Source: an uncultured Lachnoclostridium sp.
Lineage (GTDB): Bacteria > Bacillota > Clostridia > Lachnospirales > Lachnospiraceae
Assembly (NCBI GenBank): GCA_946499505.1
Contig: CAMMSL010000002.1
Location: forward strand, 1-64,000
Direction of reading: 5' to 3'
Length of the DNA stretch: 64,000 nucleotides
Shown here: piece after piece, positions 53,104-60,687 of the stretch
Numbering within the stretch: position 1 is the stretch's first letter
Layout of the letters: each line of letters starts with the position of its first letter
Translations under genes and position numbers: made by a program
Notes under the pieces: model-generated
Databases searched by the model: none
Seen by the model: only the letters and a program-made list of their open reading frames with translations
Told to the model about the DNA's origin: nothing

Positions 53104-53143
53104 AAAAAATACCGGGTGCTTAAAAAAGGTGCCCGGTATTTTT
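53104..53143 (+). terminator. Partial terminator or attenuator between IID and the SIS gene
   Basis: AAAAATACCGGG pairs with CCCGGTATTTTT around a 15-base loop, the right arm ending in T. The SIS gene starts 16 bases later, so the hairpin probably lowers but does not stop its transcription. Confidence 0.75.
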
Positions 53144-53158
53144 AGAAAGAAGGTATAT

Positions 53159-53863
53159 ATGGGACTTGAATTTTTTGATAAGGCCAGAGAAGTAATGCAG
53201 AAGCTGGAGAGTACACAGAAGGAAAATATCCATAAAGCGGCGCTTTTGATATCAGAATCTATCCGTAACGGAGGAATCCTTCAGGCATATGGAAGCGGTC
53301 ATTCTTACGCGGGCGCTATTGAAGTGTGCGGTCGGGCGGGCGGCCTGATTCCGTCTAAGCTGATCGGTGAACCGCAGTTCGGCGAGTTTGAAGCTGTGGA
53401 GGGCAATGCATTTTATCTTATGAGGAAAGTGGATATCCGTCCGAACGATATTTTTATTCTGATCTCTAATTCCGGGCGTAACCCGATGACAATTGAGATG
53501 GCGGAATATATTAAGAAGAAAGGAAACCCGTTGATCGTAGTTACTGCATTGGAAGTATCAAAAGCATCCACATCCCGTCATTCCTCAGGAAAGCTTCTTT
53601 ATGAATTTGCCGATGTGGTGCTGGATAATCAGTCTCAGTTCGGAGATGCATCATTGGATATCGAGGGGCTTGATTCCAAAGTATGCGGGACTTCTTCTTT
53701 CGCAGGATGTCTGCTGCTTCAGCAGACGATGTATGAAGCTGTCCGGGATATGGTAGAAAAAGGATACGTGCCTCCGGTATATAAGAGTGCCAATATTGAC
53801 GGAGGCCCGGAATTCAATCATGCTCTGGAAGAAAAATACGCTGACCGTATCTGGCATAAATAG
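53159..53863 (+). CDS. SIS-domain phosphosugar-binding protein
   Basis: A 234-residue SIS protein, with [22 protein letters not shown] and [25 protein letters not shown], the sugar-phosphate loops, and [29 protein letters not shown]. It has no DNA-binding domain, so it is an enzyme or sensor (isomerase, deaminase or etherase type). SIS-type genes accompany fucosyl-GlcNAc PTS genes in lactobacilli as far as I recall. GAAGG precedes the ATG. It likely acts on the phosphosugar left after fucose removal, e.g. GlcNAc-6-phosphate or a derivative. Confidence 0.88.
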   Translation: MGLEFFDKAREVMQKLESTQKENIHKAALLISESIRNGGILQAYGSGHSYAGAIEVCGRAGGLIPSKLIGEPQFGEFEAVEGNAFYLMRKVDIRPNDIFILISNSGRNPMTIEMAEYIKKKGNPLIVVTALEVSKASTSRHSSGKLLYEFADVVLDNQSQFGDASLDIEGLDSKVCGTSSFAGCLLLQQTMYEAVRDMVEKGYVPPVYKSANIDGGPEFNHALEEKYADRIWHK

Positions 53864-53873
53864 AATAGAAGAA

Positions 53874-53918
53874 ACTGCCGTATTCCCATGACATGTGAAC
53901 AGGAATACGGCAGTTTTT
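53874..53918. terminator. Bidirectional terminator between SIS gene and mgtE
   Basis: ACTGCCGTATTCC pairs perfectly with GGAATACGGCAGT (13 bp), with TTTTT on the right; the minus strand has a weaker T stretch. Confidence 0.9.
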
Positions 53919-53931
53919 CTGTCTGAAAGTA

Positions 53932-55263
53932 TTAAAGATTAAACAGCATTGTAGCAACATTAAAATAGATCAATATCGAGAAGATATCAACCAGTGTCGT
54001 GATGAGCGGGGACGCCATGATCGCCGGATCAAGGTGAACTTTACTTGCAAGCAGCGGCAGCATACATCCGATCAGCTTTGCCATGATAACAGTGCCGATC
54101 AGTGAAAGGGCGATGACAAGAGCCAGTTCAAAACTATCATACTGGATCATGATGCGGATGCCGTTAGTTACTGCAAGCACCGCGCCTACGATCAGGGAGA
54201 TGCGGAATTCTTTGAAAATCACGCGGAAAATATCTTTAAAATGGATCTGTGAAAGAGCAATCCCGCGGATGATCAGCGTAGAACTCTGGGAACCGCAGTT
54301 TCCGCCGGTGTCCATCAGCATCGGAATAAATGATACAAGAAGCGGGATCGCGGCAAATGCATTTTCATATTTTGTGATGATCGTTCCCGTGATGATCGAT
54401 GTGAACATCAGGATCAAAAGCCACGGGATACGATTCTTTGCGTGAGTGAATACAGATGTCTCGAAGTAAGTTTTTTCACTGGGATTGATAGCAGCCATCT
54501 TAGTGATATCTTCGGTTGCTTCCTCTACCATAACGTCCATGGCGTCGTCGAATGTGACGATTCCTACCATCAGTCCGTCCGTATCCAGAACAGGTATGGC
54601 AAGAAAATCATATTTTGTGAAAAGCTTTGCAACCTCTTCTTTGTCTGTATGCGTCTTTACTGAGATGATTTCTGTTTCCATCAGGTCTTTGATCGGTACA
54701 TCATCATCTGTTGTCATCAGATCTTTGGCGCTGACAATACCGATCAGCCTGCGCCGCTCTGTCACATAGCAGGTGTAGATCGTCTCTTTGTGTATTCCGG
54801 TTTCCTTGATATGGGCCATAGCCTGCGCGACCGTCATGTTTTTTCGTATATCGACATATTCAGTTGTCATGATGCTCCCGGCGCTGTCCTCCGGATAGTT
54901 CAGAAGCTGATTGATAAGAGCCCTGTCCGAAGTACTGACTGTATCAAGGATGCGGTTGACCAGATTTGCCGGCAGCTCTTCGAGCATATCCACGGTATCA
55001 TCCATGTACAGGTCATCCAGAAGTTCCTTCAATTCTTTTTCGGAAAACATTTCCACCAGATAAGACTGCATGGAACTGTCCATATTGGCAAATACTTCCG
55101 CTGCTTTATCTTTCGGGATCAGGCGGAAAGCCAGAGCCAGCTCTTTGTCGTCAAGCTCCGAGAGAAGTGAGGCTATGTCTACTTCGTTCATTACATCCAG
55201 AATGCTCCTCACAGCCTTGTACTGACGCTGCTGGAGGAGTTTTACAAAAATATCTTTGTTCAT
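53932..55263 (-). CDS. mgtE: Magnesium channel/transporter MgtE
   Basis: A 443-residue protein with the standard parts: an N-terminal helical domain (LLSELDDKELALAFRLIPKDKAAEVFANMD), two CBS domains (about 130-250, with YTCYVTERRRLIGIVSAKDL), and five membrane helices with the MDTGGNCGSQSSTL pore signature. It moves Mg2+ and closes when cytoplasmic Mg2+ is high. It is preceded by an M-box leader and terminator on the same strand. The ATG has AAGAGAGG upstream. A further ORF in another frame overlaps its first 113 bases. Confidence 0.96.
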   Translation of the reverse strand: MNKDIFVKLLQQRQYKAVRSILDVMNEVDIASLLSELDDKELALAFRLIPKDKAAEVFANMDSSMQSYLVEMFSEKELKELLDDLYMDDTVDMLEELPANLVNRILDTVSTSDRALINQLLNYPEDSAGSIMTTEYVDIRKNMTVAQAMAHIKETGIHKETIYTCYVTERRRLIGIVSAKDLMTTDDDVPIKDLMETEIISVKTHTDKEEVAKLFTKYDFLAIPVLDTDGLMVGIVTFDDAMDVMVEEATEDITKMAAINPSEKTYFETSVFTHAKNRIPWLLILMFTSIITGTIITKYENAFAAIPLLVSFIPMLMDTGGNCGSQSSTLIIRGIALSQIHFKDIFRVIFKEFRISLIVGAVLAVTNGIRIMIQYDSFELALVIALSLIGTVIMAKLIGCMLPLLASKVHLDPAIMASPLITTLVDIFSILIYFNVATMLFNL

Positions 55264-55333
55264 AATAAGTACCTCTCTTTATGTAATTTTCTGTCATTAA
55301 GCTGCATATATGGCAACTGGCACCAGAGTCCAT
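55151..55333 (-). CDS. Upstream ORF overlapping mgtE, possible regulatory peptide
   Basis: A 60-residue frame with the best ribosome binding site of the region (AAAGGAGGTGAGG, 5 bases from ATG). It starts MDSGASCHICSLMTENYIK, has five cysteines and ends inside mgtE in a different frame. It lies between the M-box terminator and mgtE, so translation of it would affect translation of mgtE. It might be a leader peptide similar in role to MgtL, or a chance frame. No homolog is known to me. Confidence 0.35.
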   Translation of the reverse strand: MDSGASCHICSLMTENYIKRGTYYEQRYFCKTPPAASVQGCEEHSGCNERSRHSLTSLGA

Positions 55334-55424
55334 AACCTCACCTCCTTTGACTGCAGTCTTAGTACGTAGCGCGACAAGTGCGCATGCGGGTGGCTGCAGA
55401 GTGTAAACGAAAATTACAAACAAC

Positions 55425-55468
55425 AATTAAAACAAAAAACTCCGTCACTGCCTGAACAATGACGGAGT
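55425..55468 (-). terminator. M-box expression-platform terminator
   Basis: On the minus strand ACTCCGTCA (55468-55460) pairs with TGACGGAGT (55447-55439) and is followed by a run of T. Formation after Mg2+ binding would stop transcription before mgtE. Confidence 0.85.
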
Positions 55469-55676
55469 CATAATCAATCCACAAAAATAAACATGACCGG
55501 GATGCATCGTTCAAGCTTTAGTATCACAGGGCATATCAATTGCATTAGGCTGCACCTTCACGACACAGCCTGCTGACCATCTTATCGTGTCTCCACGATC
55601 TCGCGGCAGCAATCTTCGGGATTATCCTTATCCCTGTGGTAACCTCACCTACCGAATGATGTATTCTGTTTTGTAC
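55469..55676 (-). promoter_or_regulatory. M-box (ykoK) magnesium riboswitch
   Basis: The minus strand reads TCGGTAGGTGAGGTTACC from about 55658, then the internal CAGGGATAAGGATAATCCCG and GCTGCCGC, matching the M-box core (GGTGAGGCTCC... GCTGCC...). Its promoter (TTGACA at 55711-55706, TAAAAT at 55688-55683) lies just upstream and a terminator follows. It senses Mg2+ and controls mgtE. Confidence 0.85.
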
Positions 55677-55682
55677 GTGTAC

Positions 55683-55711
55683 ATTTTAGTTCACAGAAAT
55701 ATTGATGTCAA
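55683..55711 (-). promoter_or_regulatory. Promoter of the M-box/mgtE transcript
   Basis: Exact TTGACA (55711-55706) and TAAAAT (55688-55683) on the minus strand with 17-base spacing. Confidence 0.75.
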
Positions 55712-55766
55712 GAGGAAAAGACATCTTAAGATATAAAATTGTTCCACAAAAGAGTAATAGTTTACC

Positions 55767-55796
55767 TTGCGGCATGCGAGAAGAGTATTGTATAAT
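55767..55796 (+). promoter_or_regulatory. Promoter of the acetyltransferase gene
   Basis: TTGCGG (55767-55772) and exact TATAAT (55791-55796), 18-base spacer, about 50 bases before the ATG. Confidence 0.6.
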
Positions 55797-55844
55797 TGTT
55801 CAGGCATTGACAATAGAACAGGACAGCTGTTCAAGGAGGAGATT

Positions 55845-56429
55845 ATGACAGAAGAAGAAAAGGCACTTGCCGGATATTTATATGATGCGCAGGAGGAAAG
55901 CCTCGGGAAAGAAAGACTGCGCAGTCAGGAACTAAGTTACGATTACAACCAGCTCCGGCCGTCCCAGACGGAGGAGCGCGAGGCGATCATACGCCGGGAG
56001 ATGAAGAAGACGGGAGAGAAATTCCGCATAGAAGCTCCGTTTTACTGTGATTTCTGGGGAAGAGTGACTCTGGGAGAAAATTTTTTCTCAAATTATAATT
56101 TTGTACTTCTGGCAGGAAATGAAGTTACCTTTGGAGATGATGTGCGCATCGGGCCGAACTGCGGTATTTATGCGGCAGGCCACGCGTTTGACCCGGAACG
56201 GCGGGCAGCAGGCATTGAGTACGCCCGTCCGGTACATATCGGGAATAATGTCTGGATCGGCGGTCATGTATCCATTGTTTCCGGTGTCAACATCGGAGAT
56301 AATACGATCATAGCTGCCGGCAGTGTGGTGGTAAACGACGTTCCTCCCAATGTTTTGGCCGGAGGAAATCCGTGCCGGGTAATCCGTACAATCCGTCCGG
56401 AAGATGACCGGAAATATATGGCGGACTGA
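55845..56429 (+). CDS. Sugar O-acetyltransferase (maltose/galactoside type)
   Basis: A 194-residue LacA/Maa-type enzyme transferring acetyl from acetyl-CoA to a sugar hydroxyl. The N-terminal Mac domain (ALAGYLYDAQEESLGKERLRS) is followed by a left-handed beta-helix of hexapeptide repeats. The catalytic histidine is in GIYAAGHAFDPERR, and the end IIAAGSVVVNDVPPNVLAGGNPCRVIR is diagnostic. AAGGAGG precedes the ATG. The next gene (DUF554) begins 33 bp on. Confidence 0.92.
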   Translation: MTEEEKALAGYLYDAQEESLGKERLRSQELSYDYNQLRPSQTEEREAIIRREMKKTGEKFRIEAPFYCDFWGRVTLGENFFSNYNFVLLAGNEVTFGDDVRIGPNCGIYAAGHAFDPERRAAGIEYARPVHIGNNVWIGGHVSIVSGVNIGDNTIIAAGSVVVNDVPPNVLAGGNPCRVIRTIRPEDDRKYMAD

Positions 56430-56462
56430 TATTTATATTAGGAAGGAATGTGAAAGAGTAAA

Positions 56463-57182
56463 ATGATAGGACTGGGTACGATCATTAATGTTTCCGCTAT
56501 TGTCATCGGCGGACTGATCGGGCTGCTTTTCAGTAAAGCCATCAGTCCCAGATATCAGGACACCCTGATGCAGGCAAACGGTGTATGTGTATTATTCGTC
56601 GGGATCAGCGGAGCAATTCAGGAAATGATGACCGTGACATCGGACGGACTGGAGAGCGGAGGCACGATGATGATCGTTGGAAGTTTCGCCATCGGTTCTC
56701 TGCTCGGAGAATGGATCAATCTGGAGCACAGGATAGAGCAGTTTGGAAACTGGTTGAAAGTCAGGACGGGAAACAGTAAAGAGAAAATGTTCGTAAACGC
56801 ATTTGTCACAGCTTCACTGACCGTATGTATCGGAGCAATGGCAGTGGTGGGCTCGATTCAGGATGGTATCTCAGGTGACCATTCCACGCTTGTGCTCAAA
56901 GCTGTACTTGATATGCTCATTATCTGTGTGATGACTGCATCCATGGGAAAAGGCTGCATTTTCGCTGCTATCCCGGTGGGAATATTTCAGGGCGTGATCA
57001 CACTTCTCGCAAGAGCAATCCAGCCGGTTATGACAGAACGAGCGCTTTCTAATCTTTCCCTTACCGGATCTATGCTTATTTTCTGCGTGGGGATCAACCT
57101 GCTGTGGGAGAAGAAGCTGAAAGTGGCGAATATGCTGCCGGCTATCGTAATTGCAGTCATCTGTGCATTCCTGGGAGTGTGA
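56463..57182 (+). CDS. DUF554-family membrane protein
   Basis: A 239-residue protein with six or seven membrane segments. Family landmarks are the start LGTIINVSAIVIGGLIGLLF, the GSFAIGSLLGEWINLEHRIEQFG loop and the TASLTVCIGAMAVVGSIQDG stretch. Function is not known; some relatives are proposed as transporters. It follows the acetyltransferase closely and precedes the carbonic-anhydrase-like gene. Confidence 0.9.
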   Translation: MIGLGTIINVSAIVIGGLIGLLFSKAISPRYQDTLMQANGVCVLFVGISGAIQEMMTVTSDGLESGGTMMIVGSFAIGSLLGEWINLEHRIEQFGNWLKVRTGNSKEKMFVNAFVTASLTVCIGAMAVVGSIQDGISGDHSTLVLKAVLDMLIICVMTASMGKGCIFAAIPVGIFQGVITLLARAIQPVMTERALSNLSLTGSMLIFCVGINLLWEKKLKVANMLPAIVIAVICAFLGV

Positions 57183-57268
57183 ATCTGAGAGGCAGGATAA
57201 ATCAGGAGACAAAAGAAAGAATAATAAACAGAAAGAATAGGATCATAACAGAGAGGCGTTATAAAAAT

Positions 57269-57769
57269 ATGGAGAATAAAAAAATCGCATCTTCGGCAAA
57301 TATAGTGAAACAGTCGGTGATTCTCGGAGATGTGGCCATCGGGGAAGATTCCACAATTCTCTTCCATGCTGTCCTTCGCGGGGACTGTGCGGAAATAGTT
57401 GTTGGAAAATGCAGCAATATTCAGGATAATTGTACTGTACACACAGATAAAGGGTGTCCGGCGGTCCTTGGCGACTATGTAACGGTAGGGCATAATGCCG
57501 TGGTGCATGGCTGTACAGTGGGAACAGGAAGCTTGATCGGAATGGGAGCGGTTGTCCTGAACCGGGCCCGGATCGGAAAAGAATGTCTGATCGGAGCAGG
57601 CAGTGTAGTACTGGAGGATTCTGTGATACCGGACGGCAGTCTTGCAGCGGGAAATCCTGCGAAAGTAAAAAGGCAGCTTACGGATGAAGAGCGCAGAAAG
57701 CTTTATGATAACAGTCTGCACTATATGGTGACGGGAAGAAAACTGAAAAAAGACGGATATTGTATCTGA
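57269..57769 (+). CDS. Gamma-carbonic-anhydrase-like beta-helix protein
   Basis: A 166-residue left-handed beta-helix protein (YrdA/PaaY group). The three metal-binding histidines appear as NCTVHTDKGC, TVGHNAVVHGC. The start is SANIVKQSVILGDVAIGEDSTILFHAVLRGDC and the end GNPAKVKRQLTDEE. True activity as carbonic anhydrase or thioesterase varies in this family. A longer in-frame start in the DUF554 gene is rejected as it has no ribosome site. Confidence 0.9.
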   Translation: MENKKIASSANIVKQSVILGDVAIGEDSTILFHAVLRGDCAEIVVGKCSNIQDNCTVHTDKGCPAVLGDYVTVGHNAVVHGCTVGTGSLIGMGAVVLNRARIGKECLIGAGSVVLEDSVIPDGSLAAGNPAKVKRQLTDEERRKLYDNSLHYMVTGRKLKKDGYCI

Positions 57770-57857
57770 AATAAGTGAAAAACAGAGCAGAATCTGTTAT
57801 AATAAAAAAGCAGGTTTCAGCCTGCTGCAAAAAGAGAGAAGAAGAGAGGAATTTATC

Positions 57858-59315
57858 ATGGAGTACAAGATTACCGGATATAAACCGGAAAAGTTATTTC
57901 ATTTTTTTGAAGAGGTTTGTGCTGTGCCGAGAGGATCAGGAAATGAAAAAGGCATCAGCGACTTTCTTGTAAAATTTGCAAAAGACAGAGGTCTGTGGGT
58001 ATATCAGGATGACAGCTATAATGTGATCATTAAAAAAGGCGCAAGCAAGGGCGCGGAGGACAAAGAGCCGGTTATGCTTCAGGGCCACATTGATATGGTA
58101 TGCGACAAACGCGCCGGAGTTGAGCATGATTTCACAAAAGAGGGAATCGATCTGGTGCTGAAAGACGGCGTGCTTTCTGCAAACGGCACAACGCTGGGAG
58201 CGGATAACGGCGTTGCGATCGCGCTTATGATGATGGTGCTGGACGATGAAGATATCAAACATCCGCCGGTTGAGTGTGTGTTCACGACAGAAGAGGAAGT
58301 AGGATTAAACGGTGCGCAGGCTCTGGACAAATCCCAGATCACAGCAAGAACGATGATCAATATGGACTCTGAGGAAGAGGGCGTCGCAACGATCAGCTGC
58401 GCAGGAGGATTAAGAGTCCAGCTTACAAGGCCTGTAGAGAGGATCGCAGCAGAGGGAACTCTGGTACAGATCAAGATTGAAGGACTGCTGGGCGGACACT
58501 CAGGTACAGATATCGATAAAGAGCGCCAGAATGCAAATATCCTGATGGCCCGCATGGTTGAGCATCTGATGAAAAATACAGACGGCAAGCTTGTCACATT
58601 TGCAGGAGGTACAAAGGATAACGCTATTACAAGAGAGTGCGAGGCATCTCTGATCTATGCAGAGAAAGCAGAGGCGGAGAAGGCTGAGAAACTTGCATGC
58701 GCGCTGGCAGAGACATTTTCTGAGGAAATTTCATCCTTCGAACCTGATTTCGGATGCGAGATTTCACTGGAAGAAGGACAGAGCGTATCTGCACTGAAAG
58801 ATGAGGATGCGAAAGCATTTGTAAGTGCGATCCGCCTTGCTCCGAACGGAGTATACAGACGCAACATCAAGATGGACGGCTTTGTAGTCGTATCATCCAA
58901 CATGGGTGTGGTAAGAGCAGATGAAAAAGAGCTTGTGATCGTTGTATCCCCGCGTTCTTCTGTGGCTTCGCTTCAGGAGGATACGAAAGAGAGATTTGCC
59001 CTTCTGGCAGATACTTTCGGATTTACAATTGACTACAGCGGAGAATATCCGGGCTGGGATTATAAGGAAGATTCCAGAATCCGTGAGGTATTTGTAGAGA
59101 GCTACCGCGAACTCTTCGGAACGGAGCTGAGACTGGAGGCACTGCACGCAGGACTTGAGTGCGGACTCTTCTCAGAGGCACTGCCGGGACTGGATGCGAT
59201 TGCGGTAGGTCCGACACTCTACAATGTACACACACCGGATGAAAATGTACCGCTGGATTCCTTTGAGCGGTTTTATGAACTGCTTAAAGATGTACTTGCA
59301 AGACTGGCTGCATAG
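57858..59315 (+). CDS. pepD: Aminoacyl-histidine dipeptidase (PepD, M20)
   Basis: A 485-residue metallopeptidase hydrolysing Xaa-His and other dipeptides. Metal-binding and catalytic blocks are QGHIDMVCDK, GTTLGADNGVAIALMM, FTTEEEVGLNGAQAL and MINMDSEEEG. A lid domain follows, with GLLGGHSGTDIDKERQNA, and the final histidine lies in VGPTLYNVHTPDENV. The length is normal. AAGAGAGG precedes the ATG. It is cytoplasmic and followed by a terminator hairpin. Confidence 0.95.
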   Translation: MEYKITGYKPEKLFHFFEEVCAVPRGSGNEKGISDFLVKFAKDRGLWVYQDDSYNVIIKKGASKGAEDKEPVMLQGHIDMVCDKRAGVEHDFTKEGIDLVLKDGVLSANGTTLGADNGVAIALMMMVLDDEDIKHPPVECVFTTEEEVGLNGAQALDKSQITARTMINMDSEEEGVATISCAGGLRVQLTRPVERIAAEGTLVQIKIEGLLGGHSGTDIDKERQNANILMARMVEHLMKNTDGKLVTFAGGTKDNAITRECEASLIYAEKAEAEKAEKLACALAETFSEEISSFEPDFGCEISLEEGQSVSALKDEDAKAFVSAIRLAPNGVYRRNIKMDGFVVVSSNMGVVRADEKELVIVVSPRSSVASLQEDTKERFALLADTFGFTIDYSGEYPGWDYKEDSRIREVFVESYRELFGTELRLEALHAGLECGLFSEALPGLDAIAVGPTLYNVHTPDENVPLDSFERFYELLKDVLARLAA

Positions 59316-59339
59316 TGATCCGGCATGATAATGAGACAG

Positions 59340-59373
59340 CAGGCGGCATCCCGAAAGGGTGCCGCCTGTTTGT
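59340..59373 (+). terminator. pepD terminator
   Basis: CAGGCGGCA (59340-59348) pairs with TGCCGCCTG (59360-59368) around TCCCGAAAGGG, itself able to extend the stem, then TTTG. The T run is short. Confidence 0.65.
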
Positions 59374-59447
59374 AAAATCAGAGGCGGACCTTATTGATCC
59401 GGGCACGAGAGAGGCGGGGGCGCTGATTGATATCTGGGAGGAAAGAA

Positions 59448-60458
59448 ATGAATCCGTTTTATTTGAAACTAAAAAATGCTCTGGAACATTCAGAAGGCGA
59501 TATCTGGACTGAGACTGTCCTGACAGGTGAACATATGGGGGAAAAGAGGCTTCTTGTTAATCCTGACAAGAGCAAGAGGAAATACTGTGAGAGCGTCCGG
59601 GATAATGACAGAGTTTTCAGGGAAAGGATCGGACGTACCCCCAAACTGATCATCTGCGGGGCTGGACATGTGTCCATGCCCATTATCCGCATAGGAAAAA
59701 TGCTTGGATTTGCTGTCACTGTCATAGAAGACCGTCCGAAGTTCGCGGACAATGCAAGAGCGGCAGGGGCGGATCGGGTATTCTGTGTGCCGTTTCGGGA
59801 AGGTCTGGCGGATATCCCCGGTGATTCCGATTCATGGTTCGTGATCGTGACGAGAGGACACAGGTATGATACAGAGTGTCTCGAAGCTATTCTGCAGAAG
59901 CGGTATGCCTACGTGGGGATGATGGGCAGCAGGCGGCGGGTTGCAATTGTAAAGAACCAGCTTGAGGAAAAGGGCGTGAGCCGTGAAGTATTAGACGCTG
60001 TCCACACGCCGATCGGACTGAAGATCGGGGCGGAGACGCCGGAAGAAATAGCCGTATCTGTCATGGCTGAGATCATACAGGTAAAGAACGTCCGGAGTAA
60101 AGAGAACGGCGAAAAAGCGGGCGGCTATTCGGATGAAATACTTTCCTGTATCTTCGGTACGGAAACCGATGAAAAAAATACCGGAGTTCCGAAGAAAGTT
60201 CTGGCGACAATCATTTCCCGCAAAGGCTCTGCCCCCCGCAGTGTGGGCACGAAGATGCTCATTCTGGAAGACGGAACTACTGTGGATACGATCGGCGGAG
60301 GCTGCATTGAGAGCGAGATCATACAGAAAGCGCTCGTCATGATGCGCACAGATACGCCGGATTTTCAGATCTGCACAGTGGATATGACGGCTGATCAGGC
60401 AGAAGATGAGGGCATGGTCTGCGGCGGAGTTGTGGAAGTAATGCTGGAGAGAGTCTGA
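59448..60458 (+). CDS. xdhC: XdhC/CoxI-family maturation factor with reversed domain order
   Basis: A 336-residue protein needed to mature molybdenum hydroxylases such as xanthine dehydrogenase, probably in cofactor sulfuration or insertion. The Rossmann domain is in the middle: PKLIICGAGHVSMPIIRIGKMLGF at about 65-88, then FVIVTRGHRYDTECLEAIL and VGMMGSRRR. The CoxI domain is last: ATIISRKGSAPRSVGTKMLI and the DTIGGGCIESEI block, ending GMVCGGVVEVM. In the usual XdhC the CoxI domain comes first; here the first 55 residues look like only its latter half. GGGAGGAAAG precedes the ATG. It sits directly before guanine deaminase and the hydroxylase subunit. Confidence 0.85.
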   Translation: MNPFYLKLKNALEHSEGDIWTETVLTGEHMGEKRLLVNPDKSKRKYCESVRDNDRVFRERIGRTPKLIICGAGHVSMPIIRIGKMLGFAVTVIEDRPKFADNARAAGADRVFCVPFREGLADIPGDSDSWFVIVTRGHRYDTECLEAILQKRYAYVGMMGSRRRVAIVKNQLEEKGVSREVLDAVHTPIGLKIGAETPEEIAVSVMAEIIQVKNVRSKENGEKAGGYSDEILSCIFGTETDEKNTGVPKKVLATIISRKGSAPRSVGTKMLILEDGTTVDTIGGGCIESEIIQKALVMMRTDTPDFQICTVDMTADQAEDEGMVCGGVVEVMLERV

Positions 60459-60472
60459 ATTTCAAGAATTGA

Positions 60473-60501
60473 TTGACACCGTTTTCTTCCGGTGTTACCA
60501 T
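60473..60501 (+). promoter_or_regulatory. Promoter of the riboswitch-guanine deaminase transcript
   Basis: Exact TTGACA (60473-60478) and weak TACCAT (60496-60501), spacer 17, shortly before the aptamer. Confidence 0.5.
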
Positions 60502-60571
60502 GTTTACATAGAAATGCTGCAGTAGTTTAGTCCGCGCCGTTCGGGCTGAACTGTTACAAATGATATTGCGT

Positions 60572-60635
60572 ACTTATATAGGTTCATAATCGGGTGAACG
60601 TCTCTACCAGCCGCCGGAAACGGCTGACTATAAGT
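60572..60635 (+). promoter_or_regulatory. Guanine-type purine riboswitch
   Basis: P1 is ACTTATA / TATAAGT. P2 is GTTCA / TGAAC, the J2/3 core is GTCTCTACC, and P3 is AGCCG / CGGCT. The J3/1 strand reads GACTAT, placing C at the position that pairs the ligand (C74 in xpt), which means guanine or related oxypurines, not adenine. No clear terminator with a T run follows; instead a hairpin (TATGCCGGA with TCCGGTGTA) sits just before the ribosome binding site. Confidence 0.88.
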
Positions 60636-60687
60636 ATGCCGGAGAGATGGGCGCATCATCCGGTGTATGAGAAAGGAGACAGGGCTG

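Noticed and set aside
54790..55170. Plus-strand frames opposite mgtE
   Set aside because: Antisense to a strongly conserved gene; no start signals.
59315..59512. Frame of 65 codons between pepD and xdhC
   Set aside because: It overlaps the pepD stop and terminator hairpin and has no ribosome site.
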